Shown: positions 8,268-16,347, counted from the first letter of the stretch. The stretch: 64,000 bases of DNA from Fontisphaera persica (GCF_024832785.1 NZ_CP116615.1:124001-188000), one strand, 5' to 3'. Notes: generated from the letters alone by a model not told the origin. Program-made: numbers and translations.

Positions 8268-8386
8268 GAAACAACGGCCGTTAATCGTATCCACGAAACA
8301 CGCGCTTCCACCCCCTTCATGGCGTGGCCCAAGCATTGGCTGGTTATGGAATATTCCCTGCGCATGGGAGGGTGGGGAGGTGGGAT

Positions 8387-9919
8387 TTAGAAAATCCGCA
8401 ATTTGTCCACCATGACACAGCGGCGCACGCGGGTGAAGGTGCGCGGGTTGCAAATGCCTTCGCCCGTGGTGGTGGCGATGCTGAAATTCGGATAGCCTTC
8501 GCCGCCCGCGCCCAGCCCGGCCAGGCAGGAGCCGTTTTTGACGAAAAGCGTCGTTTCCAGCGCTTTGGCCATGGCGGTCATGTGAGCCACGTCGTGCGAA
8601 TGAATCATGGCGGAGTGCTTGTAACCGCGCTCGGCTTTTTTCGAGAGTTCGATGCCTTCCTCGACGGTTTTGACGCGGACCACGGGGAGGAAGGGCATCA
8701 TTTGCTCCTCGATGACAAATAGATGGTCCGGGCTGGTTTCCGCAAATAGCAGTTGAGTGCCTTTGGGGATGCTGATGCCGGCCACCTGCGCCAGGACTTC
8801 GGGGTCTTTGCCGACCAAATCGCGGCTCAGCACGGGATGGCCGCAGCCGGCGCCCTGGCCGGGAATGGTGAAGGCGGCTTTGGTCAACCGCTCGACTTGC
8901 GCGTCGTTGAGGCGCACGGCGCCGGCTTTTTCCAGCGCCGCCATGAAACGGTCAAAGAACGGCTCCAGCACGAACACCTCTTTTTCGCCGATGCAGAGGA
9001 GGTTGTTATCGTATGACGCACCGTAAACGACATGCTGCGCGGCGCGTTCGAGGCAGGCCGTGCCGTCCACCAATACGGGGGGGTTGCCCGGGCCGGCGCA
9101 GATGGCGCGCTTGCCGGTTTGCATGGCGGCCTTGACCACGCCGGGTCCACCGGTGACGCACAGCAATTTGACCAGCTCGTGCGCGGCAATGGCCTGGAAT
9201 GACTCGAGAGTGGGTTTTTCCACGATGCAGGCCAGGTTTTCGATGCCCAGCTCGCGGTAAATGGCCTCGTTCAAGACGCGGGCGGCCATGACGGCGCATT
9301 TCACGGCACTGGGATGCGCATTGAACACCGCCGCATTGCCTGCAGCCGCCATGCTGATGACGTTGCAGGCCATGGTGGGGATGCTGTGGGTGGAGGGGGT
9401 GACGGCTCCGATGACGCCAAATGGCGCGTACTCCTCCAGAGAGATACCGTGGTCTCCGCTAAAACCCAACGGTGCCAGAAACTCCACGCCCGGCACGGCA
9501 CGGAGTCCCTTGAGCTTCTCAATTTTGTGGTCCAGCCGCCCGATTTTGGTTTCCTGCAATTCGATGAAGCCCCATTCAGCGGCGTTCTGGTTGCAGATGT
9601 CCTTCACCAGTTGCACGACCTTCTGGCGGCCGGCCACGCCTTTGGCGCTGAGCTGCAGGTAGGCCTCGTGGGCGGCCTCGCAGGCCTGCCGGGCGTCCTG
9701 AAACACCCCAAACACGCCCCGCAGCGGCGTTCGCTCGGCGGTTTTGATGACCAGGTTGGGCGGCGTGACGCTGGCGGCGGGCGGCGCAGGCGCCGGTGCG
9801 GGCGCAGGCGCTGGCGGAGCCGTGGTACTGGGCGCGGGGGTGCCGCCCGCCCGGTTCAAACGTCCCAGCACTTCGGCCACCACATCACGAATCAAGGCTT
9901 CATTGACTGGCGCACTCAT
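8387..9919 (-). CDS. CoA-acylating aldehyde dehydrogenase of the BMC (PduP/EutE-like)
   Basis: 510 residues. The first 20 residues (NEALIRDVVAEVLGRL) form a typical encapsulation helix, followed by a long Ala/Pro repeat linker (residues about 27-52) and then the dehydrogenase domain. The catalytic cysteine is Cys309 in DNNLLCIGEKE, the PduP/EutE context rather than hydrolytic ALDH. The domain also carries ICAGPGNPPVLVDG. It should oxidise L-lactaldehyde with NAD+ and CoA to lactyl-CoA inside the shell, supplying PduL. The NADH formed needs a recycling partner, which was not found in the operon. Confidence 0.93.
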   Translation of the reverse strand: MSAPVNEALIRDVVAEVLGRLNRAGGTPAPSTTAPPAPAPAPAPAPPAASVTPPNLVIKTAERTPLRGVFGVFQDARQACEAAHEAYLQLSAKGVAGRQKVVQLVKDICNQNAAEWGFIELQETKIGRLDHKIEKLKGLRAVPGVEFLAPLGFSGDHGISLEEYAPFGVIGAVTPSTHSIPTMACNVISMAAAGNAAVFNAHPSAVKCAVMAARVLNEAIYRELGIENLACIVEKPTLESFQAIAAHELVKLLCVTGGPGVVKAAMQTGKRAICAGPGNPPVLVDGTACLERAAQHVVYGASYDNNLLCIGEKEVFVLEPFFDRFMAALEKAGAVRLNDAQVERLTKAAFTIPGQGAGCGHPVLSRDLVGKDPEVLAQVAGISIPKGTQLLFAETSPDHLFVIEEQMMPFLPVVRVKTVEEGIELSKKAERGYKHSAMIHSHDVAHMTAMAKALETTLFVKNGSCLAGLGAGGEGYPNFSIATTTGEGICNPRTFTRVRRCVMVDKLRIF

Positions 9920-9974
9920 ATCACTTCCTCAGTTTGCGGCTGCCGGGCAGGTGGGGAGGGCAGGAATGCCCCGC

Positions 9975-10295
9975 CTACTTGCCGGCCTGGCGCGCGTTAT
10001 AGATTTCTTTGCCGAGCACATCCACTGTATCCACAATGCCAATGACCACTGCGTCCACCGGCGCATCCTTGAGACTGGGCGCCAGCCGGGCGGAACTGCC
10101 CTGGCAGAAGAGCACCAGCTCGCCTTCGCCCGCGCCGACACTGTCCACGGCGACAATGGTGTTGGCGCCATTGCGGAATTTGGTGGGGTCTTTTTCGTCC
10201 ACCAACTGGGGCCGCAGCAGCAGCAGTTTGCGGCCGCTCATGCTGGGGTCCTTTTTGGTGGACACCACCGCTCCTTCCACCCGAGCCAGAAACAT
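9975..10295 (-). CDS. BMC-P vertex pentamer protein (EutN/CcmL family), copy 3
   Basis: 106 residues starting MFLARVEGAVVSTKKDPSM, close to classical EutN/CcmL, with LLLLRPQLVDE, VAVDSVGAGEGELVLFCQG and VIGIVDTVDV in the expected order. It forms vertex pentamers. The gene is preceded by two strong intercistronic hairpins that separate it from the upstream BMC-H gene. It ends 55 nt before the aldehyde dehydrogenase gene. Confidence 0.93.
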   Translation of the reverse strand: MFLARVEGAVVSTKKDPSMSGRKLLLLRPQLVDEKDPTKFRNGANTIVAVDSVGAGEGELVLFCQGSSARLAPSLKDAPVDAVVIGIVDTVDVLGKEIYNARQAGK

Positions 10296-10313
10296 GGTTG
10301 ACCTCCGGGCTGG

Positions 10314-10360
10314 CGGCGGGCCAAAACCCCGCCGGGCGTGCTCCCGGGAGGGAGACGCCC
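10314..10360 (-). other. Two tandem intercistronic hairpins between BMC-H and BMC-P
   Basis: On the transcript one stem pairs 10355-10360 with 10334-10339 (GGGCGT/ACGCCC) and extends inward through a 4-bp GGAG/CTCC step. The next pairs 10328-10334 with 10314-10320 (7 bp of GGCGGG type) around an 8-base loop. No U-run follows, so an intrinsic terminator is unlikely. Position between an abundant tile gene and a vertex gene suggests RNA processing or stability control of stoichiometry; this is inference. Confidence 0.55.
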
Positions 10361-10382
10361 GCGTAGTTCGGCCCGGCGCAGA

Positions 10383-10667
10383 TTACTTGGCCTTCTTGGG
10401 CAATACCGCCTCCACGTCCGGATGCGGGCGGGCAATGACGTGCACGCTGACCAATTCGCCTTTGATGGCTTTGATGGCCTGTGCGCCGGCATCGGTGGCC
10501 GCCTTGACGGCGGCGACGTCGCCCACCACCACCGCGGTGACGAGGGCATTGCCGACCTGGGTCATCGGGCCGGCCAGTTCCACGTTGGCGGCCTTGAGCA
10601 TGGCGTCGGTCCCTTCCACCAGGGCGACCAGGCCGCGGGTTTCAATCATTCCAATGGCTTGAGGCAT
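10383..10667 (-). CDS. BMC-H shell hexamer protein, copy 1
   Basis: 94 residues with the canonical BMC fold: [20 protein letters not shown], then [28 protein letters not shown] and the HVIARPH strand. Hexamers tile the facets. The loop that lines the central pore reads TQVGNAL, lacking the Lys-Ile-Gly-Ser signature of PduA-like tiles, so this pore should have different selectivity from the other two BMC-H proteins here. It lies directly upstream of the hairpins and BMC-P copy 3. Confidence 0.95.
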   Translation of the reverse strand: MPQAIGMIETRGLVALVEGTDAMLKAANVELAGPMTQVGNALVTAVVVGDVAAVKAATDAGAQAIKAIKGELVSVHVIARPHPDVEAVLPKKAK

Positions 10668-10690
10668 AGTTTATTCGTTGTTTTGTGTTA

Positions 10691-10755
10691 AAAGTGCAAA
10701 GGCAAGGATTTGGTAAATGCAAAAGGCAAAAGGCAAAACTTAAAATGCAAAATCC
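10691..10755. repeat. A-rich imperfect repeat, left flank of the four-helix gene
   Basis: Repeated units of the type AAATGCAAAA / GGCAAAAG, for example at 10715-10726 and 10742-10753. The reverse complement of the unit recurs on the other side of the four-helix-bundle gene (11151-11187), giving degenerate terminal inverted repeats. The low-complexity A-rich text contrasts with the GC-rich BMC genes on both sides. Confidence 0.55.
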
Positions 10756-10764
10756 AAGAGTGGT

Positions 10765-11181
10765 TCATGGTTGACGCCTGTTTTTCGCGGTGACGATGGA
10801 TTTGCCGATGATTTTGCATAGTTCTTCGCTTTCCAGCAGGAGCGTCTCCACCAATTCGGCACGCAAGAGATTGGCCTTGATGATAAGCCGCAACCATAAC
10901 CTGGACTCGCGTAGTTCTTTGAGGGCCACGCTCAATTTATGTATGAAATCTTCCCGGCTTTCGGCAGCCCGGGCTTCCTCATAGTTTGGCGCTGCGGAGG
11001 TACCGGAGCGAATAAGCTGCCCCGCCACATGCCGGCCCAACCGATTGAGCGGCAAAGCGTTGGCCAATCGGGCGCTGCGAACTGCAAAATCCAAAATGCG
11101 CTCGGACAATTCGTCATAGGGCACACGCCCTGGGCGCGAGGGTTTTTTTTCATTTTGCACTATGCATTTTGAATTTTGCAT
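10765..11181 (-). CDS. Four-helix bundle protein (23S rRNA intervening-sequence / Avd-like family)
   Basis: 138 residues with four long helices: LSERILDFAVRSARLANAL, GQLIRSGTSAAPNYEEARAA, FIHKLSVALKELRESRLWLR and LLRAELVETLLLESEELCKI. This is the pattern of the S23/IVP four-helix bundle family. Such genes occur inside 23S rRNA intervening sequences and scattered singly in genomes; their function is poorly known. The first dozen codons lie within the right A-rich repeat. It interrupts the otherwise functional order ackA to BMC-H and has no obvious link to the compartment. I read it as a small inserted cassette. Confidence 0.85.
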   Translation of the reverse strand: MQNSKCIVQNEKKPSRPGRVPYDELSERILDFAVRSARLANALPLNRLGRHVAGQLIRSGTSAAPNYEEARAAESREDFIHKLSVALKELRESRLWLRLIIKANLLRAELVETLLLESEELCKIIGKSIVTAKNRRQP

Positions 11182-11187
11182 TTGCCC
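11151..11187. repeat. A-rich imperfect repeat, right flank of the four-helix gene (inverted)
   Basis: On the plus strand this reads as TTTTGCA/TGCATTTT units, the reverse complement of the left-flank units at 10691-10755. It spans the start codon of the four-helix gene and stops just short of the ackA stop codon region. Together the flanks bracket about 0.5 kb. Confidence 0.55.
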
Positions 11188-11201
11188 TAATTAATCGGAT
11201 T

Positions 11202-12401
11202 TCAGCTTAGGCCCTCCTGCTCCTTGATTAATAATCGCCGGGTTTCGCGTGCCACGACGAGCTCTTCGTTGGTGGGAATGACCATCACCTTGACCCGGGA
11301 ATGCGGAGAGCTGATGACCGCCTCCTGGGCGCGCGTTTGCTGATTCAGGGCGGGGTCCAGCTCAATTCCCAGGTGGTCCAGGTCCCGGCACACCGCCGCC
11401 CGCAAGCCGAAGTCGTTTTCCCCAATCCCGGCGGTGAATACCAGCGCATCGGCGCCGTTCAGTTCCACCAGAAAGGCGCCAATCCAATGCCGGATGGCAT
11501 GCACGAAGTGGTCCAGCGCCAACTGGGCGCGCGCCTCGCCCTGCTGGGCCCGGGCGGTGATGTCCCGCATGTCATTGTAGCCGCCAGAGAGGGCTTTAAG
11601 CCCCGATTCCTTGCAAAGCTGGCGCTCGGCTTCTTCCAGCGTCATTCCGGTTTGGCGGAGCACATGGGGCAGGGCAAAAGCATCCAGGTCGCCCACGCGG
11701 TTATTGTGCGGCAGGCCAGATTGGGGGCTCATTCCCAGGCTGTTGCCCACGGCAATGCCGTCGCGCAGGCCGGTGATGGAGGAGCTGCCGCCCAGATGGC
11801 AGGAAATCACCCGCAGCGCCGGGGAGCGCACTGGCGTGGTGCCGCCGTCCACGTAAAGCTGCCGCACCCGGCGCGCCACATCCTCGCGTCCCAACAACTC
11901 CGCGGAGCGCTCGGCGATGTACTTGTGACTGGCCCCATGGAAACCATAGCGCCGGACGCCCAGGTCATACCAGGACTCCGGCACGGCGTAACGTTGGGCG
12001 GCCGGCGAGGCCCATTGGTAAAAGGCCGTTTCAAACAGCCCCACCAGCGGCACGCCTGGCATGGCCTGCGCAAACAAACGGATGCCGGCAATGTACGGCG
12101 GATTATGGGCCGGGGCGATGCTGTTGAAGGCTTCCATGGCCTGCAGCACGCGCTCGTCCAGCCGCACGCAACCGGTGATGCCCCGCGCCAACACCGTTTT
12201 GAAACCCACCGCCGCCAAATCAGCGGCGTGTTGAATGTGCCCGGCCTGCTGGAGCTGTTCAAGGCACGTGCGGATGGCTTGCGGATAATCCGTGACCCGC
12301 TCCAGCCCGCCCTTGTGCAGCATCTGCTCCTGCTCGCCGACGAAGTGGAACAACCGCCACTTGAGCGAGGTGGAGCCGATATTGGCAACCAGGATTTTCA
12401 T
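11202..12401 (-). CDS. ackA: Acetate kinase-type short-chain acyl kinase of the BMC operon
   Basis: 399 residues, the family length. Landmarks are the N-terminal nucleotide-fold strand ILVANIGSTSLKWRLF, YRYGFHGASHKY-like RRYGFHGASHKYIAER, ISCHLGGSSSI and VFTAGIGENDFGLRAAVC near the end. It should transfer phosphate from lactyl-phosphate (or acetyl-/propionyl-phosphate) to ADP, closing the compartment pathway with ATP. The NIGSTSLKW motif differs from the common NAGSSSLKF, perhaps reflecting a non-acetate substrate. No encapsulation peptide is evident, so it may work outside the shell. Confidence 0.93.
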   Translation of the reverse strand: MKILVANIGSTSLKWRLFHFVGEQEQMLHKGGLERVTDYPQAIRTCLEQLQQAGHIQHAADLAAVGFKTVLARGITGCVRLDERVLQAMEAFNSIAPAHNPPYIAGIRLFAQAMPGVPLVGLFETAFYQWASPAAQRYAVPESWYDLGVRRYGFHGASHKYIAERSAELLGREDVARRVRQLYVDGGTTPVRSPALRVISCHLGGSSSITGLRDGIAVGNSLGMSPQSGLPHNNRVGDLDAFALPHVLRQTGMTLEEAERQLCKESGLKALSGGYNDMRDITARAQQGEARAQLALDHFVHAIRHWIGAFLVELNGADALVFTAGIGENDFGLRAAVCRDLDHLGIELDPALNQQTRAQEAVISSPHSRVKVMVIPTNEELVVARETRRLLIKEQEGLS

Positions 12402-12501
12402 GGTATTACCGGGGCTGCAGGGAAACCGCCGCCCGCCCGGGGGCAGGACAGGGCAAGGGAATGGGTTTCACCATGACCCTGTGCCCCATGCCCGGATGGC
12501 G

Positions 12502-12780
12502 TTATTGCAGCCACTTGCCCAGGCCGGACAACCCTTCGTGTGGGCGGGGGATGACCTGAACAGCGATGACCTGGCCCACCTGCGCGGCTGCGGCGGCCCC
12601 GGCATCGGTGGCCGCTTTGACGGCGGCCACGTCCCCGCGGAAGAAGCCAGTCACGTACCCGCTGCCAATCTTTTCCCAGCCCACCAATTGCACATTGGCG
12701 GCCTTCAGGCCGGCATCGCAGGCTTCGAGCAGGGCGCACAGCCCCTTGGTTTCAATCATGCCAATTGCTTGTTGTGCCAT
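12502..12780 (-). CDS. BMC-H shell hexamer protein, copy 2
   Basis: 92 residues: [20 protein letters not shown], then the pore loop [25 protein letters not shown] and VIPRPHEGL. The KIGSG loop is the classic PduA-type pore. It is placed 34 nt downstream of copy 3 and 100 nt upstream of ackA. The C-terminus (LSGLGKWLQ) is short and hydrophobic. Confidence 0.95.
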   Translation of the reverse strand: MAQQAIGMIETKGLCALLEACDAGLKAANVQLVGWEKIGSGYVTGFFRGDVAAVKAATDAGAAAAAQVGQVIAVQVIPRPHEGLSGLGKWLQ

Positions 12781-12814
12781 AATTCAATGCGGTTAAAGAG
12801 GGTTTGGGTTGTCG

Positions 12815-13105
12815 TTATTTGCCGCCCTTGGCCGGTTCGCCAATGAAGGTTTTCACCAGGTCTTCATGCGGGCGGGCCAGGATGTGGGAGCTGATGAGCT
12901 CGCCCACCTTGCCGGCCGCTTTGGCGCCGGCATCCACGGCGGCTTTCACACTGCCCACATCGCCGCGGCACAGGACCGTAATCATGCCGCCGCCAATGGG
13001 GATGGTTTTGACCAGGGTCACATTGGCCGCCTTGACCATTGCATCGCTGGCCTCCACGGCTCCGACGTAGCCCTTGGTTTCGATCATGCCGAGTGCTTCA
13101 CTCAT
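12815..13105 (-). CDS. BMC-H shell hexamer protein, copy 3
   Basis: 96 residues: [20 protein letters not shown], pore loop [30 protein letters not shown] and [13 protein letters not shown]. It is the first tile gene after pduL, so probably the most highly transcribed. The GGG pore sequence differs from the GSG of copy 2 and GNA of copy 1. A cysteine (VLCRGD) lies beside the pore strand. Confidence 0.95.
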   Translation of the reverse strand: MSEALGMIETKGYVGAVEASDAMVKAANVTLVKTIPIGGGMITVLCRGDVGSVKAAVDAGAKAAGKVGELISSHILARPHEDLVKTFIGEPAKGGK

Positions 13106-13166
13106 AGGTTTCCTTTGGGTTGCTTGGGGTTTAATTCAAAGATGCTCAGGTTCAACTTCCGCAAAT

Positions 13167-13844
13167 TCACTTGATTAATTCGCAGGGGGTGTCGGCCTGC
13201 AAATCGCAGGCATTGCCTTCATCGGTGTCAATGTGCACTTCCAGTTTGAAGCTGGGGTCCACCCGGCAGAGCAGCTTTTCCAGCGTCAGGGCGCATGGCC
13301 CGCCAATGCGCAGCTTCATCCAATCCCCCTGCTTTACGCCGTAAAAGGCCGCGTCATCCGGATGCATGTGCACATGCCGCAAGGCCCGGATTACGCCCTC
13401 CTTCATCTCGAAGAATCCCGCCGGCCCCATCAACATGGCCCCGGGCGTTCCCTTGATGTCCCCGGAAAGCCGCAAAGGCAGGTCAAAGCCCAGCGCAATG
13501 CCGTCGGTGTAGGCCAGTTCCACCTGGTTCAAACTTCGGCAAGGTCCCAGAATGCGGAGATTGGAAATCACCCGGCTACGCGGCCCAATCAGGGTCACGG
13601 TTTCTTTCGCCGCAAACTGTCCCTCCTGATACAGCCATTTATAGACTTGGAGTTTGTATCCTTTGCCAAACAACGCCTCCACGGCGTCCTGGGTCAGATG
13701 GCAATGGCGCGCGCTGACGTTGACCACCAAGGGATTCGGGGCCCGCGCCGCCCGTGGCAGGGGCAAACCCAAGCGTTGATACACCGCCTGTCGAACTAAA
13801 TGCTCGACTTCGGCCCGATGAACCGCTGGTGCCGTGACAGCCAT
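13167..13844 (-). CDS. pduL: Phosphotransacylase PduL
   Basis: 225 residues from the ATG at 13844. A further 16 codons are open upstream, but the family start and operator-like DNA upstream favour this one. Residues 9-25 (HRAEVEHLVRQAVYQRL) look like the PduL encapsulation helix. The two beta-barrel PduL domains follow, with the zinc-ligand motifs SARHCHLTQ and HVHMHPDDA and IGPRSRVISNLRILGPCR between them. PduL swaps CoA for phosphate on lactyl-CoA (or other acyl-CoA) and regenerates CoA inside the lumen. It is the first gene of the BMC operon. Confidence 0.95.
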   Translation of the reverse strand: MAVTAPAVHRAEVEHLVRQAVYQRLGLPLPRAARAPNPLVVNVSARHCHLTQDAVEALFGKGYKLQVYKWLYQEGQFAAKETVTLIGPRSRVISNLRILGPCRSLNQVELAYTDGIALGFDLPLRLSGDIKGTPGAMLMGPAGFFEMKEGVIRALRHVHMHPDDAAFYGVKQGDWMKLRIGGPCALTLEKLLCRVDPSFKLEVHIDTDEGNACDLQADTPCELIK

Positions 13845-13953
13845 AAAACGAATATTTGCAGCGAAAAAACCAAAAAGTGGCAGAAATGTCAAATAAAATC
13901 TTGCAAAAAAAATCTGATTCTACCACAATCTATCAAAACCTACCAAATCTATG
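13845..13953. promoter_or_regulatory. Divergent BMC / DeoR control region with a direct repeat
   Basis: An AT-rich gap between pduL and the deoR-type gene. It holds two copies of one element, CTACCACAATCTAT at 13920-13933 and CTACCAAATCTAT at 13940-13952, 20 bp apart (two helical turns). The second copy runs into the regulator's start codon. Read on the minus strand, the first copy contains a TAGAAT hexamer that could serve as a -10 box for pduL. DeoR proteins often bind repeated sites; the match here is visual only. Confidence 0.45.
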
Positions 13954-14781
13954 GCTCATTTGCCGCCAGAAGAACGTCAGCGCCGCATCGAGGAGTACCT
14001 CGCCCGGGTGGAGTTTGCCTCTTTGGACGAACTGGCCCAGCACGTGGGGGCTTCCATTTCGACGGTCCGGCGTGATTTAACCGCCTTGCAGGCGCAGGGG
14101 ACGGTCCGCCGCACGCACGGTGGAGGGCGCATTGTTAATCCGCGGTCGGATGAGTTTGTTTTTTCCCAGCGTGATACTCATGAACTGGCGGAAAAAGAGG
14201 CGATTGGGCGCGCCTGTGCGGAATTAATCCGCCCCAATCAAAGTCTGATTATGGATGCGGGGACCACGGTTTTTCACGTGGCGCGGCATTTGGAAAGCAA
14301 AACACCGCAAATTGTGACCAATTCGCTGCCGGTGGCGCAGCTTTTTATGGGGTCCAATCAGGTGGAAGTGCTGCTTTGTGGGGGAGTGCTTTATCCGCGC
14401 ATGGGGGTGCTGGTGGGGCCGCTGGCAGTCAAAACGTTTAATGATTTGCACGTGGATGTGGCCATCATGGGCGCGGGCGGTTTGACGCTGGAGGGCATCA
14501 CCAATTCGCACGCTTTGTTGATTGAGATTCAACATGCCATGATTCGGGCGGCGCAGCGGGTCATTTTCTGTTTGGACCATACCAAGTTTGGCCGACGCTC
14601 GATGTCGTTCCTGTGCGGACTGGAGGCCATTGACACCATTGTCACCGATGCCGCCGCGCCAGCCGGGATGGTGGAGGCCATTCGCGGCCAGGGGGTGGAA
14701 GTTATTTTGGCCCCCCTGTCCACGGAGAATGGAGAGCCACGCGCGGAATCAAGCCATCAAATGTCGGCGCCGTTGCCTTGA
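13951..14781 (+). CDS. DeoR-family transcriptional regulator of the BMC operon
   Basis: 276 residues. The N-terminal winged helix is clear (RRIEEYLARVEFASLDELAQ, ASISTVRRDLTALQAQG, VRRTHGGG). The C-terminal part is the DeoR sugar-phosphate sensor domain with IMDAGTTVFHVARHL, VTNSLPVAQLF, LLCGGVLYPRMGVLVGP and DHTKFGRRS. It is transcribed away from the BMC operon with a 106-bp shared region, the usual arrangement for a local repressor relieved by a sugar phosphate or aldehyde-pathway intermediate. The effector is inferred. Confidence 0.92.
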   Translation: MAHLPPEERQRRIEEYLARVEFASLDELAQHVGASISTVRRDLTALQAQGTVRRTHGGGRIVNPRSDEFVFSQRDTHELAEKEAIGRACAELIRPNQSLIMDAGTTVFHVARHLESKTPQIVTNSLPVAQLFMGSNQVEVLLCGGVLYPRMGVLVGPLAVKTFNDLHVDVAIMGAGGLTLEGITNSHALLIEIQHAMIRAAQRVIFCLDHTKFGRRSMSFLCGLEAIDTIVTDAAAPAGMVEAIRGQGVEVILAPLSTENGEPRAESSHQMSAPLP

Positions 14782-14818
14782 TGTTCTTGCGGGCGGTTGG
14801 GATTTAGCGAAAACTTTT

Positions 14819-16180
14819 TTACGTCAACCCCTGGAGCGGGCCGGTGCTGTCGCCATGCCGTTGAATGGGGGTACCGCCTGCGGCCATCATGGATAAAAAG
14901 AGATTGGCCATGGGCGTGTTGCGGGGGTAGCGGAGATGGCGTCCGGTCTTGAAGGCGCCGCCTGCGCGTCCGGCCAGCAGGACGGGCAAATCATCATGAT
15001 TGTGGCGGTCGCCGTCTGAAATGCCGCTGCCATAGACAATCATGCAATTATCCAGCAGGGTGCCGTTTCCTTCTTTGGTAGATTTGAGCGTTTGCAGGAA
15101 GCGGGCAAAGCGCTCGACATGGAAACGGTTGATTCTGGCAATCATTTCCTGCTTTTGCGCGTTGCGGCCATGATGGGAAAGCTCGTGATGGCCTTCGGAA
15201 ATCCCGAGGTTGCGGTAGCTGCGGTTGCTGCCGTCATGCGCCACCATAAAAGTGATGATGCGGGTGGTGTCCGTTTGAAACGCCAGCGCCATGAGGTCGT
15301 ACATCAAATCCAGGTGGGCCGTGTAATCCTTGGGGATGCCATTGGGTTTTTCTGTAGTGGGCGTGACGGCGCGGGCAAACTTTTCCGCGGCTTCGATGCG
15401 CCGTTCGAGTTCGCGGACGCCGTCCAGGTATTCGTCGAGTTTGCGCTGGTCGGCCAGACCTAGTTGCCCCCGCAGTTGCCGGGCATCTTCCAGGACCAAA
15501 TCCAGAACACTGCGATTTTGCCGGGCGCGGCGGGCTTCAGCTTCAGTGGTGGCGCCCTGCCGTTGCTGGAAAAGGCGCTCGAACACCAGCCGCGGATTCA
15601 CCTCCGGCGGCATGGGCAGGGAGGGTGTTTTCCAGGAGACATTGAAGGAGTAGGCGCAACTGTAGCCGGAGTCGCAATTGCCTGAGGAGCGGCTGTGGTC
15701 ACAGCCCAGCTCCAAAGATGGCAGAGGGGTTTGCTGCCCCCAACGGGCGGCGGCCACTTGATCAATCGAGACCCCCACCTGGATATCCGCCCCGTGGGTT
15801 TTTTTCGCCTGGGCAGCGGTCAGGAACGTGGCGCAAGAACGGGCATGATCGCCGGGGCCATCGCCGTTGGGACGGGCCTTGTCGTGGGTCAAACCGGTGA
15901 GTACCAGCAGGTCTTCGCGGACGGGCGCCAGCGGCTCCAGGATGCGCGGCAATTCAAACGCTGGGCCTTCGGTTTTGGGGGTCCACTCCGGCATGTGCGC
16001 CCCGTTGGGGGTAAAAATAAAGGCCATGCGCAACGGAGCCGCCGACTTGCCCGCCTGGGTAGCGGCAGCGGCCTGGAGGGGACGAGGAATCATGGCTTCC
16101 AGAAGCGGCAGGGCCAGGGAAACTCCCACTCCCCGCAGGAAGGTGCGACGCGAAAGCTGCCAGCGGCGTTGAATAATCAT
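14819..16180 (-). CDS. DUF1552 Tat-exported protein
   Basis: 453 residues with Tat motif LSRRTFLRGVGVSLALPLLE at residues 9-28. The mature part matches the DUF1552 pattern seen across Planctomycetes and Verrucomicrobia: FIFTPNGAHMPEWTP, LTGLTHDKARPNGDGPGDHA, SIDQVAAAR, and near the end MIVYGSGISDGDRHNHDDLP. This fold belongs to an alkaline-phosphatase-like/DUF1501-type superfamily, but the function is unknown. Its gene lies just downstream of the DUF1592-type cytochrome gene, the usual pairing. Confidence 0.88.
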   Translation of the reverse strand: MIIQRRWQLSRRTFLRGVGVSLALPLLEAMIPRPLQAAAATQAGKSAAPLRMAFIFTPNGAHMPEWTPKTEGPAFELPRILEPLAPVREDLLVLTGLTHDKARPNGDGPGDHARSCATFLTAAQAKKTHGADIQVGVSIDQVAAARWGQQTPLPSLELGCDHSRSSGNCDSGYSCAYSFNVSWKTPSLPMPPEVNPRLVFERLFQQRQGATTEAEARRARQNRSVLDLVLEDARQLRGQLGLADQRKLDEYLDGVRELERRIEAAEKFARAVTPTTEKPNGIPKDYTAHLDLMYDLMALAFQTDTTRIITFMVAHDGSNRSYRNLGISEGHHELSHHGRNAQKQEMIARINRFHVERFARFLQTLKSTKEGNGTLLDNCMIVYGSGISDGDRHNHDDLPVLLAGRAGGAFKTGRHLRYPRNTPMANLFLSMMAAGGTPIQRHGDSTGPLQGLT

Positions 16181-16347
16181 GGCTTATTATAAGGTTTATG
16201 TCATCTAAATTATGCCTTTCTTGAACTGTCCGCAAGCGTAAATCAGGTTGAGGCTCATTTTTTTCACGCCCCACCTGAAGCGGGTGGCGTTCCATTTATC
16301 GCAAGCCTTTGATTGGGGCCATGGCTGTAGCTCGAGTGGGTAGCCGG

